DNA of 64,000 bases from contig NZ_AKWX02000013.1 in the NCBI RefSeq assembly GCF_000306115.2, forward strand, positions 1 to 64,000, in the 5' to 3' direction. This document shows positions 1 through 8,222 of this stretch, piece by piece. Within the stretch, counting starts at the first letter, position 1; each line of letters opens with the position of its first letter. The notes below the pieces were generated by a model that had not been told where the DNA came from, searched no databases, and saw nothing but the letters and a program-made list of their open reading frames with translations. This stretch comes from Leptospira wolffii serovar Khorat str. Khorat-H2 (lineage in GTDB: Bacteria; Spirochaetota; Leptospiria; Leptospirales; Leptospiraceae). A program made the translations under genes and the position numbers.

Positions 1-40
1 GAAGCAAGCCCGAAGCGATGCGGCAAGTTGGCAGTTAAGC
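1..40 (-). other. attC-like site of cassette 17 (partial)
   Basis: Right-hand end of an attC-like site cut by the window edge. It ends in GTTAAGC at 34-40 (GTTRRRY form). The preceding bases match the right half of the complete sites at 329-497 and 1657-1797, so the array continues to the left. Confidence 0.75.
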
Positions 41-328
41 GAAGTTACGCCTCAAACACACTGCAATTTAATTCAATTTCACTACTTGGACGAAAGTCCA
101 ATAGTATGAAATTCCCTTATTCCAAAGTATCGCGCTCCCCTTTCGGGATTGGATAAAATGGAACCATAAGCTTCCGCAGGACGCTTAAATATCAAGATGC
201 AATCCCTGGCGACGGCACCAGCTCGCATTGGGGAGCGCTAAAACTCTGAAAAATTTTCTATGTTTTGAGAACCAAGGCCGCACGCATCCGAGCTTCAAAA
301 AATAAAAAACAAAATCCGGCGGAATTTC
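41..328 (-). repeat. Gene-less repeat cassette, copy R1 (cassette 17)
   Basis: First of seven near-identical 287-289 bp cassette bodies without a conserved reading frame. Conserved hairpin TTGGAC-GAAA-GTCCAA lies near the left end. A long-range 9-bp stem pairs GCGCTCCCC (132-140) with GGGGAGCGC (230-238). Short ORFs here run through the attC and shift frame between copies, so I do not call a gene. Confidence 0.8.
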
Positions 329-497
329 GCTTAACGACCAAGGCTTGACGACGTTCGCGACTCTGAGCCTCGAAGAGGCGTTAGAGCCAGGCGCGACCTT
401 TTGCCAAGCAAAAGTCGTGACTGGAGCCAATGTAGCCGAAGGCCAAGCAAGGGTTGCGAAGCAAGCCCGAAGCGATGCGGCAAGTTGGCAGTTAAGC
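329..497 (-). other. attC-like site of cassette 16
   Basis: Core ends GCTTAAC (329-335) and GTTAAGC (491-497). This is one of two long (168-169 bp) variants; the other is 10565-10732. Both sit between tandem copies of the gene-less repeat cassette and contain an extra GAGCCTCGAAGAGGC hairpin. Confidence 0.8.
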
Positions 498-785
498 GAA
501 GTTACGCCTCAAACACATTGCAATTTAATTCAATTTCACTACTTGGACGAAAGTCCAATAGCATCCAAATTTACTAGCCCCAAAGTATCGCGCTCCCCTT
601 TCGGGATTGGATAAAATGGAACCATAAACTTCCGCAGGACGCTCAAATACCAAGATGCAATCCCTGGCGACGGCACCAGCTCCATTGGGGAGCGCTTACA
701 CTCTGAAAAATTATCTATGTTTTAGAACCAAATCCGCACGCCTCCGAGCTTCAAAAAATAAAAAAACAAAATCCGGCGGAATTTC
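498..785 (-). repeat. Gene-less repeat cassette, copy R2 (cassette 16)
   Basis: 288-bp copy. Hairpin TTGGAC (543-548) / GTCCAA (553-558). Long-range stem GCGCTCCCC (590-598) / GGGGAGCGC (687-695) encloses a CTGG...CCAG hairpin (664-679). It lies in tandem with R1, separated only by an attC-like site. Confidence 0.8.
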
Positions 786-938
786 GCTTAACGACCAAGG
801 CTTGACGACGTTTCGCGAGTCCGAAGGACTTGGCGCGAGACTTGCTTTTGCAAGGCGAGTGACAAAGCGAAATGTGGCGAAGCCTGGAGCGAGGGTGCGC
901 AAGCATCCCGAAGCGTAACGCCAAGCCGATAGTTAGCC
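786..938 (-). other. attC-like site of cassette 15
   Basis: Core ends GCTTAAC (786-792) and GTTAGCC (932-938). Inside them GGCTTG pairs with CAAGCC. An inner stem pairs ACGTTTCGC with GCGAAATGT (one G-T pair). The site follows the 3' end of the cassette 15 gene, as expected for a minus-oriented cassette. Confidence 0.8.
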
Positions 939-955
939 GCAGTGATTCTTGCTTC

Positions 956-1627
956 TCATAAAGATTTAAATGGTCTTTTTTGATTTTGATAAATTGACAA
1001 CATCTCTTGAAAACTTAGCTCTTCAATTCGAATGTTATTTTTCGCAATCTTTCCTTTTTTAAGCCTTAAACTAATTCTCTTTCCTTCCTTTATAGTAACT
1101 CGGGCAGAAAACTGACCCTCTAATGTAACTGGGTTAAAAAGAGGCGGACACAATAGAGTTCCCGCATTTGCTATAAGCAAATGTTCACCTCCTTCTATTA
1201 ACAAATCCTTCATTTCCTTCCACCATGGATCTTTGATACTATGCTCAATTTTCTGCACATGAAGGTAATCGCCCAATCTTTTACCTATTTCTTGTAATCT
1301 CCTAGACACAGGGGTATATAGTAGTCTCAAGGGTTCGTATCCGTCATCGAGTTCAATTATAAGAATAGAAACCTTATCTATATTTGAAAAGACTCTCTCA
1401 ATCTCCTTCCCAAGTATGGCAATTTGCCAGCCCTTTTTGATGTGCTTAGCTACATTAGCCATATTGGATATATGCTCGCGTAAACGAGCTTCAATTCCAC
1501 AGCGAAGCTCAAAGGCAGCATAGAACATATGATCTCTTTTACCAGTTTTCAGACAATGAAATGCTCTTTTTAAATAGTCCTCTGGTAAAAACGAATACTC
1601 TAAATCTTTTTGGCGTTTTTTATTCAT
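956..1627 (-). CDS. Hypothetical protein, cassette 15
   Basis: Protein of 223 residues that I do not recognise. The frame stays open into the upstream attC, but the ATG at 1627 is chosen because the extension would be translated recombination site; it lies 29 bp from the attC boundary. No signal peptide or clear membrane segment is seen. A helical N-terminal stretch around residues 35-50 (AAFELRCGIEARL) recalls HEPN-like helical proteins, but no catalytic RxxxxH is visible. AT-rich compared with the chromosomal backbone, as for other cassette genes. It has no room for a promoter of its own. Confidence 0.7.
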   Translation of the reverse strand: MNKKRQKDLEYSFLPEDYLKRAFHCLKTGKRDHMFYAAFELRCGIEARLREHISNMANVAKHIKKGWQIAILGKEIERVFSNIDKVSILIIELDDGYEPLRLLYTPVSRRLQEIGKRLGDYLHVQKIEHSIKDPWWKEMKDLLIEGGEHLLIANAGTLLCPPLFNPVTLEGQFSARVTIKEGKRISLRLKKGKIAKNNIRIEELSFQEMLSIYQNQKRPFKSL

Positions 1628-1656
1628 TATACTGGCTAAGTATCGAGAATCATTGC

Positions 1657-1797
1657 GGCTAACGACGTTGGCTTGCCGACGTTTTGCAATGGCACGAGAC
1701 TTGCCCTGCAAGGCGAGTGACAGAAGCAAAATGTGCCGAAGGCCAAGCAAGGGTTGCGAAGCAAGCCCGAAGCGATGCGGCAAGTTGGCAGTTAAGC
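1657..1797 (-). other. attC-like site of cassette 14
   Basis: Core ends GGCTAAC (1657-1663) and GTTAAGC (1791-1797), 141 bp. Nearly identical over its length to the cassette 1 site (15579-15719); both belong to gene-less repeat cassettes. Confidence 0.8.
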
Positions 1798-2085
1798 GAA
1801 GTTACGCCTCAAACACGTTGCAATTTAATTCAATTTCACTACTTGGACGAAAGTCCAATAGTATTAAATTCCCTTATTCCAAAGTATCGCGCTCCCCTTT
1901 CGGGATTGGATAAAATGAAACCATATACTTCCGCAGGACGCTCAAATACCAAGATGCACAGCCTGGCGACGGCACCAGCCTCCATTGGGGAGCGCTAAAA
2001 CTCTGGAAAATTTCCTATGTTTTAGAACCAAATCCGCACGCTTCCGAGCTTCTAAAAATAAAAAAACAAAATCCGGCGGAATTTC
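1798..2085 (-). repeat. Gene-less repeat cassette, copy R3 (cassette 14)
   Basis: 288-bp copy of the repeat cassette with the TTGGAC-GAAA-GTCCAA hairpin and the GCGCTCCCC / GGGGAGCGC long-range stem intact. It lies between gene cassettes 13 and 15. Confidence 0.8.
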
Positions 2086-2238
2086 GCTTAACGACCAAGG
2101 CTTGACGACGTTTCGCGAGTCCGAAGGACTTGGCGCGAGGCTTGCTCTGCAAGACGAGTGACAAAGCGAAATGTGCCGCAGGCCAAGCGAAGGTCGCGAA
2201 GCGATCCTGAAGCGCAGCGTCAGAGCCGACAGTTATGC
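2086..2238 (-). other. attC-like site of cassette 13
   Basis: Core ends GCTTAAC (2086-2092) and GTTATGC (2232-2238). The outer stem shows GGCT-TGACG pairing with CGTCA-GAGCC, and the inner stem pairs ACGTTTCGC with GCGAAATGT. Confidence 0.8.
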
Positions 2239-2305
2239 GACGTTTCATAATTGTTTCTCACAATTTAAAACGCTTTTTAGGTTTAGTAATATTGCTCAAA
2301 TTCCG

Positions 2306-2893
2306 TTAACCAGTTTTAAAATATTCTATGAATTTCTTAAAGCTAAACCCAAAGCCATTAAAATTAGGTTCTAATATTAATGAGTCAAATATCGCTCCGC
2401 CAATTCCTTTCTTTACATCCTTCGAGATTGTGAAATCTACGAGATCTTTTTGCTCAATAATATCTTCAAATACCTTTTCAATTAATGCAATCGCCTCAGT
2501 CTCATTCTTACAAAACTTTTTGAAAGGTATCAAAATAAGTTTTAAATCATCTGATTCTGAAGATAGCAAAATTGAATTTCGCTTCTTCAAATCATCCGCG
2601 GAGTCTCGAAAGAAATTCGGATGTTTGTTAGTTATTAATAGACCTGGTAATAGATCCTTAGCATCGAGGCCATTGATTCGGTGCCATGAAAAAACTTCAT
2701 TACTAAAATGCCCTAACTCAGTTCCTTTTACAATTACTGCTTTATTTTTCGCAGCAAGATTAGCCATCTTATCGAAATTCTTCCTCAATGTCTTTCCTAT
2801 AGGCTCTTCCCAACCGTAATCCAACAAATATATGAAATAGTTTCTTTTTGCAGAAGTGGGCAAATTTTCGAGTGAATGAATAACTAGTCCCAT
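2306..2893 (-). CDS. Hypothetical protein, cassette 13
   Basis: Protein of 195 residues that I cannot assign. It looks soluble: no signal peptide or membrane helix. It begins MGLVIHSLENLPTS and alternates predicted strands and helices. Residues about 15-100 resemble a compact alpha/beta fold, with a motif FSWHRING near residues 68-75, and the C-terminal third is helix-rich. Starts at an ATG 58 bp from the attC boundary. Single gene of its cassette. A phage-defence or stress role is only a guess from cassette context. Confidence 0.75.
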   Translation of the reverse strand: MGLVIHSLENLPTSAKRNYFIYLLDYGWEEPIGKTLRKNFDKMANLAAKNKAVIVKGTELGHFSNEVFSWHRINGLDAKDLLPGLLITNKHPNFFRDSADDLKKRNSILLSSESDDLKLILIPFKKFCKNETEAIALIEKVFEDIIEQKDLVDFTISKDVKKGIGGAIFDSLILEPNFNGFGFSFKKFIEYFKTG

Positions 2894-2951
2894 ATATTTT
2901 TACCTCACGGAATGAGTTTTATCTTCTTGATCAAGTTTTTTGTGAAATGTC

Positions 2952-3101
2952 GCATAACGACCAAGGCTTGACGACGTTTCGCGAGTCCGAAGGACTTGGC
3001 ACGAGACTTGCTCTGCAAGGCGAGTGACAAAGCGAAATGTGCCGGAGGCCAAGCGAGAGTGCGAAGCATCTCGAAGCGCAGCGACAAGCCGATAGTTAGA
3101 C
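2952..3101 (-). other. attC-like site of cassette 12
   Basis: Core ends GCATAAC (2952-2958) and GTTAGAC (3095-3101), 150 bp, with the same internal hairpins as its neighbours. Confidence 0.8.
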
Positions 3102-3115
3102 GCAGTGCAGTTGCT

Positions 3116-3988
3116 TTAACGAATACTATTAATCTGAGTTTGGGTATCTTTCTTTAAACGATTAATATTGTCTTCGCTAAGGAGCAATTTCATCCCCTGT
3201 TCTACATGTAAAGGATGTAAATCCAATGTCGGTGCTTCTCTGAGAATCTGAAATTGAATGGTCTTTCCTTGACTTTGAGGCCTATAAGCTACTATCAAAC
3301 CAATTTCGAAGGAACTCACAAGATCCAATATTCCATCATCTGTTAGCTTTGAGATTAAGTCTTGAACAAGTTTCCCTCGGTACTGAGAATCAAAAAAGCA
3401 GAGGTATGATTCCTGACAATATCTTAAGTAACTTGCCGTTTGTTGAATGTGAGTGATATTAGGGTAAGTAGGTTTAACTTCAAAGGCAGTCAATTTCGGA
3501 AACAAACCTGCGTGAAAAAGTAATTGGTAAGTCGTAACTGCTACTAAATCTGCATTTTCCCATTTCTTGCCTGTGATTTTTTCTGACCGATTCTCAACAA
3601 TAGTATATCTTTCTAAAGACAATAAAAAATCATTAAGTGGTTTATATAGCTCGTTTTCTTTAAGCTTTAGCGTACTTGCTTCAAAATCGTATTGTTTAAG
3701 ATAATTCTTTATCTTAGTAATATTAGCAGCATTAAGCCCTTCCGTGATACTCAGACCTTGCCCCCTCTTAATATCGATTCCACCAGTTCGTCGAACTTTT
3801 TTTTCAACTCTACCCGACTCTTCCAAAGCAGTAATAACATAGCTATAGGAATCAGGATCGTTTATGATATCTAATATTTCTTCTTTAGTGAGTGAATATA
3901 TTCCCTGCTTACTTCTCTCAATTAAAGAATCGAAAACAGCTTTTATTTCTTCTATGAGTTCTTCAGATTTGTTTACTTTTGTAGCCAT
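3116..3988 (-). CDS. Predicted PD-(D/E)XK nuclease-like protein, cassette 12
   Basis: Protein of 290 residues. The N-terminal 90 residues are helical and resemble a winged-helix or DNA-binding region. Residues about 115-205 show a restriction-endonuclease-like pattern: D147 in the strand NADLVAV, then E170-x-K172 in TAFEVKP, followed by a helix (QTASYLRYC). This matches a D...ExK active site, but the fold is inferred only from the pattern. The ATG at 3988 is chosen because the open frame upstream is recombination-site sequence. Cargo of this type in cassettes is often linked to defence; function unproven. Confidence 0.7.
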   Translation of the reverse strand: MATKVNKSEELIEEIKAVFDSLIERSKQGIYSLTKEEILDIINDPDSYSYVITALEESGRVEKKVRRTGGIDIKRGQGLSITEGLNAANITKIKNYLKQYDFEASTLKLKENELYKPLNDFLLSLERYTIVENRSEKITGKKWENADLVAVTTYQLLFHAGLFPKLTAFEVKPTYPNITHIQQTASYLRYCQESYLCFFDSQYRGKLVQDLISKLTDDGILDLVSSFEIGLIVAYRPQSQGKTIQFQILREAPTLDLHPLHVEQGMKLLLSEDNINRLKKDTQTQINSIR

Positions 3989-4026
3989 ATTTTCTTTCCT
4001 AATAATATTAATTTCAACTGCATTGC

Positions 4027-4179
4027 GTCTAACGACCAAGGCTTGACGACGTTTCGCGAGTCCGAAGGACTTGGCATGAGACTTGCTCCGCAAGGCGAGT
4101 GACAAAGCGAAATGTGCCGAAGGCCAAGTGAGGGTTGCGCAGCAATCCCGAAACGCAGCGTCAGAGCCGACAGTTAGCC
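4027..4179 (-). other. attC-like site of cassette 11
   Basis: Core ends GTCTAAC (4027-4033) and GTTAGCC (4173-4179), 153 bp. On the minus strand the left end reads GGTCGTTAGAC, like the CGTTAG end of classical attC sites, which fixes the orientation. Confidence 0.8.
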
Positions 4180-4197
4180 GACGTATCAAGGGGCTCT

Positions 4198-5010
4198 CTA
4201 TTTTTTAACTAATTTCAAAGCCTCAGTTAATGCATTTATACTAAGCTTCTCATCCTTATTTAAAGATGAATATGGATTACTACCCAATGTGTAGATACTT
4301 CGAGCAACTTCTTCAAGAAATTTAGCCTTGCTCCCGTTGTCTTCTGATGGAATAGAGTCATACAACAAGCGAAATGAATCTAAAACATTTCTTCTATGTG
4401 AATTTGCAGTATATAAAACTTTATTAATTCCATAGTTCTTTAGCGAGAAACGGGCTAGGTATAACAAAATTGCTAAAATAGCAACTTTCTTGAAAATATC
4501 CGGTAAAACTTCAAGAAAGCTATATTCATCAAATATTAAAAGAGAATAATCAATATCAAATTTTAGTATTACTATGACAATTCCGATTAAGTTAAGAGAA
4601 AAAAAGAACAACCATTTCTCCGCTGCTCCAAAAAACTTATTCTTCCAAAATTTAAGTAAATCGACAAATTCTATCTTTGAGCTTGAATATTTCTCTGCTT
4701 CAGCACCAAATATTTTTGCAAACGTTGCAGTAGTAACTTTTGATGCTTCTACTCTTAATGAATCAATTAATTCATTTGCTTGAGTAACTTTAGTTTTAAG
4801 ATCACTCGACAAATCTTGAATTTCTTTTAAATCAACTTTCTCAGCATCTAGACTTAATACAAAGGCTGCTAATTGTAAAAATGGTGGCTGCCCCTGCAAT
4901 GGTGAATTATTATAAGAATAGATTAAATTTACGAAATTTGATAAACGTCCATATATCTCAGCCACATTCCCACCTAAGCCGGTAAATAGCCCAGTCAACT
5001 CCCCAATCAA
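4198..5010 (-). CDS. Two-helix membrane protein, cassette 11
   Basis: Protein of 270 residues, unassigned. A soluble N-terminal part has coiled-coil character around residues 55-100. Two hydrophobic segments follow (about 135-155 and 170-190), then a helical C-terminal soluble region. It is the second gene of a two-gene cassette. The only start in frame is a TTG at 5010, 15 bp after the stop of the upstream small gene. The junction contains a hairpin (5012-5027) that includes the GAGGAA Shine-Dalgarno-like sequence. The two proteins probably act together; effector and partner is one possibility, without direct support. Confidence 0.65.
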   Translation of the reverse strand: MIGELTGLFTGLGGNVAEIYGRLSNFVNLIYSYNNSPLQGQPPFLQLAAFVLSLDAEKVDLKEIQDLSSDLKTKVTQANELIDSLRVEASKVTTATFAKIFGAEAEKYSSSKIEFVDLLKFWKNKFFGAAEKWLFFFSLNLIGIVIVILKFDIDYSLLIFDEYSFLEVLPDIFKKVAILAILLYLARFSLKNYGINKVLYTANSHRRNVLDSFRLLYDSIPSEDNGSKAKFLEEVARSIYTLGSNPYSSLNKDEKLSINALTEALKLVKK

Positions 5011-5011
5011 G

Positions 5012-5027
5012 GAGGAAATACTTCCTC
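5012..5027 (-). promoter_or_regulatory. Hairpin covering the ribosome-binding region between two cassette genes
   Basis: Perfect inverted repeat GAGGAA-N4-TTCCTC lies just after the stop of the 68-aa gene and before the TTG start of the next. On the mRNA the purine half is the only Shine-Dalgarno-like sequence, so the hairpin could make translation of the second gene depend on the first. Confidence 0.45.
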
Positions 5028-5232
5028 AATAATTCAATAAACCTCCCACTATCCCATCATCAATATCGTGTCTCAAAGCTGTTTTTAGGATTCTTTCATA
5101 GTCCGCTAGAAAAAGACGGAATCTTTCAAGGTGCTCCTTGGCAGGTGATGAAGGCTGCGGTTTATTTAGATCCTGATAGGCGCGAATTTCTTTTAAATAT
5201 TGTTCCAAAAGTTGAGTATAACTGTTTTGCAT
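5026..5232 (-). CDS. Small helical protein, cassette 11
   Basis: Protein of 68 residues beginning MQNSYTQLLEQYLKEIRAYQ. It is almost entirely charged and helical, with no cysteine and no signal peptide. The ATG is 19 bp from the attC boundary, so it has no promoter of its own. It is followed by the membrane protein gene, with a hairpin between them. Size and coupling resemble small partner proteins in two-gene modules, but no family is recognised. Confidence 0.65.
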   Translation of the reverse strand: MQNSYTQLLEQYLKEIRAYQDLNKPQPSSPAKEHLERFRLFLADYERILKTALRHDIDDGIVGGLLNY

Positions 5233-5251
5233 ATTATTTCCTTGATATGTC

Positions 5252-5396
5252 GGCTAACGACCGAGCCTTGCTGACGTTTTGCGCTGGCACAAGTTTGCGA
5301 ATGCAAGCGCAGTGACAGTAGCAAAATGTGGCGTTAGCCCGGAGCGAGAGTCGCGTTAGCGAGCTCGAAGCGCAGCAGCAGAGGCGAAAGTTAAGC
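5252..5396 (-). other. attC-like site of cassette 10
   Basis: Core ends GGCTAAC (5252-5258) and GTTAAGC (5390-5396). Very similar to the cassette 4 site (10133-10275). Both belong to the second subfamily of the repeat cassette (R4, R5), so body and site have moved together. Confidence 0.8.
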
Positions 5397-5685
5397 GAAG
5401 TTCCGCCTCAAATACGATGCAATTTAATATATTTTGCTATCTGGACAAAAGTCCAATAGTATCCAAATTTACTAGCGCCAAAGAATCGCGCTCCCCTTTC
5501 GGGATTGGATCAAATGTAAACATGAGCTTCCGCAAGGCGCATAAATACCGAGATGCAATACCCTGGCGACGGCACCAGCTTACATTGGGGAGCGCTCTAA
5601 AGCTACAAGATTTACTATGCTTACTAAATGAATCCACATGCTTCCGAGCTTCTAAAAATAATAAAACAACTTCCGGCGGAATTTT
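5397..5685 (-). repeat. Gene-less repeat cassette, copy R4 (cassette 10)
   Basis: 289-bp copy of a second subfamily shared with R5. The hairpin is TGGAC-AAAA-GTCCA here, so the loop changed while the stem was kept. The long-range GCGCTCCCC / GGGGAGCGC stem is intact. Confidence 0.8.
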
Positions 5686-5825
5686 GCTTAACGACCAAGG
5701 TGTTCCGACGTTTGCGATGGCACGAGTTTGCTCTGCAAACGAAGTGACAGAAGCAAATGTGGCGAAGCCCGAGCGAGAGTTGCGTTAGCAAGCTCGAAGC
5801 GAAGCGGAAGCACCGATAGTTAGTC
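5686..5825 (-). other. attC-like site of cassette 9
   Basis: Core ends GCTTAAC (5686-5692) and GTTAGTC (5819-5825), 140 bp. Sequence subtype shared with cassette 6 (8223-8363): ACCAAGGTGTTCCGACGTTTGCGATGG instead of the GGCTTGACGACG form is paraphrased by the stem GGTG / CACC. Confidence 0.75.
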
Positions 5826-5839
5826 GCAGTGATGGAACA

Positions 5840-6562
5840 TTAGAATGATGATTTTATTCCTGTCTCATTCAATGTATTTCGTATATTTCTATATAGTTCT
5901 GCGGTCCAACTCGGATAGTTTAGATTTTCTACCAAAGTAACTTTATCATTGGGGGAAATTACTATATTTACATTTTCCTTTCCAGCTCGTGCGGTTAAAA
6001 CAAACAAATCCTCAGCTACTTCATCGCCCATTGCCAAACAACCAATCGATGCTGTATCCCCATGGATAAATATATTACCACCAAGTTCTGTACGACCATC
6101 AATCAAAGCTTTCGCTTTATCGAACTGATTTGGATAATCTAATTTTAAAGAAAGATGATAATGGCTGTTTGGATTTAATCCAATGACTTTATAAATTCCC
6201 TCAGGTATTTGCCGATCACCCTCAATTAATTTAGGTCCTAATTGACCGCTAACACCTAATATATCAAAAGATTGAATATGAATATATCTTCCTTTTGATT
6301 TCGTCCATAATTCTAAACGACGATTCTGCTTATAGGCAATTAACATGAGTTGACTCGGCGGATAAGAAGCACCTTTCTCGATAAACAATTCCGAATATTT
6401 TAAATCAACCCGACTTCCTATATTATTTAAAACCATTTCTACTGTTTTTCTACCACGCAGTGCATGATAGTACTCGATCAAATTATTAGGTCCAAAAAGA
6501 AAGATTGAGATTGCAAAGATCAATAACGCGATAAACAAGAAAATTTTATTTCTTTTATTCAT
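5840..6562 (-). CDS. L,D-transpeptidase (YkuD domain), cassette 9
   Basis: Protein of 240 residues with one N-terminal membrane helix (residues about 7-24, IFLFIALLIFAISIFLF), so probably anchored and facing the periplasm. The YkuD catalytic motif is clear: H167-G-D-T-A-S-I-G-C175, with C175 the expected nucleophile. The family forms 3-3 peptidoglycan cross-links or attaches proteins to peptidoglycan. The layout with K-P-x-EG (IPEGIY, about 119-124) fits the YafK/ErfK type. The ATG at 6562 is chosen because the frame upstream is attC sequence. A wall-modifying enzyme is unusual cassette cargo. Confidence 0.85.
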   Translation of the reverse strand: MNKRNKIFLFIALLIFAISIFLFGPNNLIEYYHALRGRKTVEMVLNNIGSRVDLKYSELFIEKGASYPPSQLMLIAYKQNRRLELWTKSKGRYIHIQSFDILGVSGQLGPKLIEGDRQIPEGIYKVIGLNPNSHYHLSLKLDYPNQFDKAKALIDGRTELGGNIFIHGDTASIGCLAMGDEVAEDLFVLTARAGKENVNIVISPNDKVTLVENLNYPSWTAELYRNIRNTLNETGIKSSF

Positions 6563-6585
6563 AATTTTAATTATTCCATCATTGC

Positions 6586-6739
6586 GACTAACGACCAAGG
6601 CTTGACGACGTTTCGCGAGTGCGTAAGCACTTGGCACGAGTTTTGCTCAGCAAAACGAGTGACAAAGCGAAATGTGCCGGAGGCCAAGCGAAGGTTGCGA
6701 AGCAATCCTGAAGCGCTGCGTCAGAGCCGACAGTTAGAC
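6586..6739 (-). other. attC-like site of cassette 8
   Basis: Core ends GACTAAC (6586-6592) and GTTAGAC (6733-6739). Outer stem GGCT-TGACG / CGTCA-GAGCC. Inner hairpins AGTGC-GTAA-GCACT and GTTTTGC-TCA-GCAAAAC are plainly visible. Confidence 0.8.
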
Positions 6740-6771
6740 GCTGAAGCTTAATTAATAAAAAAATATGGATG

Positions 6772-7353
6772 TTAGTTACATGACCAATCCATATTCGGAA
6801 AATGATCTTTTATTTCACCTACTTCGGAATTCCCCCAGAAAAATGTTCTCTTTTTATTCAATAAATCCGAAGGATAATTTTCAAAAATAGCTGTAAGTAA
6901 TTCCGGCATTGTCACCCCTAAAAGACCACATTCCGTTTCATCTTCTATCACATTACCTGTCCAAAGTATTGATTGCTTTTTATCGGTAATCGTAATACTC
7001 AAAGATTTCATAAAAAGAGGAACTACCAATACATTTATTGTTGCCATATTACTTCCAATCGCATTAGCAACGCCATGTCTCAAGTTACCTTTCTGGGACA
7101 CCGAGGCAGTCAAATTAAAATAATAATCGGGATTTTCTTTACTCTCACTGAGACCGATTTTCTTCAACTTCACTGATAACATTTTCGCAAATATGCTTTG
7201 TTGAGCATCCGTAGATTGGTACTTAATATGAAATTTGCCTACTGCTGGTCCATTAGTATTTACTGCGTTAGTTCTTGTAGATGCTGTTACGCAATGGACA
7301 AAGTATAAACCAAAATAAATTATACCTACGACTTGAAATATTTTCTTTTTCAT
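6772..7353 (-). CDS. Putative lipoprotein, cassette 8
   Basis: Protein of 193 residues with a basic N-terminus (MKKKIF) and a hydrophobic stretch ending FVHC. C21 is a plausible lipidation cysteine under the relaxed spirochete lipobox rules. The remainder looks like a beta-rich periplasmic domain (PDYYFNLTASVS, SLSITITDKK), broadly like DUF4136-type lipoproteins, but I would not assign a family. ATG with a weak purine-rich leader (AAGGAAAG) upstream. Single gene of its cassette, AT-rich. Confidence 0.7.
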   Translation of the reverse strand: MKKKIFQVVGIIYFGLYFVHCVTASTRTNAVNTNGPAVGKFHIKYQSTDAQQSIFAKMLSVKLKKIGLSESKENPDYYFNLTASVSQKGNLRHGVANAIGSNMATINVLVVPLFMKSLSITITDKKQSILWTGNVIEDETECGLLGVTMPELLTAIFENYPSDLLNKKRTFFWGNSEVGEIKDHFPNMDWSCN

Positions 7354-7407
7354 AACTCTGGTTGCTTTCCTTATTTATATAGTAAATTATTTTAATTAAG
7401 CTTTTGC

Positions 7408-7560
7408 GTCTAACGACCAAGGCTTGACGACGTTTCGCGAGTCCGTAAGGACTTGGCGCGAGTTTTGCTCAGCAAAAAGAGTGACAAAGCGAAATGTGCC
7501 GGAGGCCAAGCGAGAGTGCGCAAGCATCTCGAAGCGCTGCGTCAGAGCCGATAGTTAGGC
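7408..7560 (-). other. attC-like site of cassette 7
   Basis: Core ends GTCTAAC (7408-7414) and GTTAGGC (7554-7560), 153 bp, with the GTTTTGC...GCAAAA hairpin also seen in the cassette 8 site. Confidence 0.8.
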
Positions 7561-7569
7561 GAAGTGATA

Positions 7570-8190
7570 TTAATTCGCAAATAAATTAGGCATCCATTTT
7601 TTTAACAATTTTTCAGATTCATCGATCTGCATTGACATCATTTCTCGTTCTAAAATCAAGCGTTCACGTTCAAATGAAAAAAGCACAATGATGGTAATTG
7701 TATTTAGATAAATTGCTGATTTTGTTTTTGAAAGAATCAGTTTCTTAAACTCTTCACTCAGAGGATTCTCATTGTTAATATTGAATGAATTAATGAAGTT
7801 TTTTTTATCACTTGGACTCATGTTTTTAATCAACTTTTTAAATGAAAAAGAAATTTCCTCGGGATCATGAGCTAATCTATTCCTAAGTTGCGAAATTGAT
7901 TGGATATATCTTTTAATACTATTTGAACACAAGTCTAAATCTTTTAATAATTCAACTTTTGCATTAAGCGAAAGTCTATTAAAATACTTTTCGAATTTTT
8001 GATCCCCAGATTTTGCAATTAGTAAATTTAAAACCGATGACTCCAAAACGGCCTGAGATTTTATAATAAAAGACCAATCGTCATCCTTAATTATTTTATT
8101 AAACTTTCTTTCGTATTCTTTAGATCTATCGAGCGTTGATTTTGATAGTTTTTTGAATAAATCTAGAAGTGATTTTTCATGAAGTGCCAT
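7570..8190 (-). CDS. HEPN-like protein, cassette 7
   Basis: Protein of 206 residues, mostly helical. Residues 98-110 read SISQLRNRLAHDP and give the HEPN signature R103-N-x-x-x-H108 (Rx4H), preceded by the helices expected of the fold. HEPN proteins are commonly RNases in toxin-antitoxin or abortive-infection systems. A hydrophobic stretch near 165-175 (TITIIVLFSF) may be a core helix. ATG 32 bp from the attC boundary. No nucleotidyltransferase partner lies in the same cassette, so a stand-alone HEPN effector or unrelated helical protein are both possible. Confidence 0.7.
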   Translation of the reverse strand: MALHEKSLLDLFKKLSKSTLDRSKEYERKFNKIIKDDDWSFIIKSQAVLESSVLNLLIAKSGDQKFEKYFNRLSLNAKVELLKDLDLCSNSIKRYIQSISQLRNRLAHDPEEISFSFKKLIKNMSPSDKKNFINSFNINNENPLSEEFKKLILSKTKSAIYLNTITIIVLFSFERERLILEREMMSMQIDESEKLLKKWMPNLFAN

Positions 8191-8222
8191 TATATTCTCT
8201 TACCATATAATTATATCATTTC

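Noticed and set aside
185..430. 81-codon minus-strand frame in repeat cassette R1 and its attC
   Set aside because: It runs through the recombination site and the equivalent frames in other copies are shifted by indels, so it is not a conserved gene.
1628..1783. N-terminal extension of the cassette 15 gene (and similar ones upstream of 3988 and 6562)
   Set aside because: These codons are translated attC sequence; internal ATGs next to the cassette boundary are better starts.
2328..2819. 163-codon plus-strand frame opposite the cassette 13 gene
   Set aside because: Lies antisense to a better minus-strand gene in a correctly oriented cassette; no start signal.
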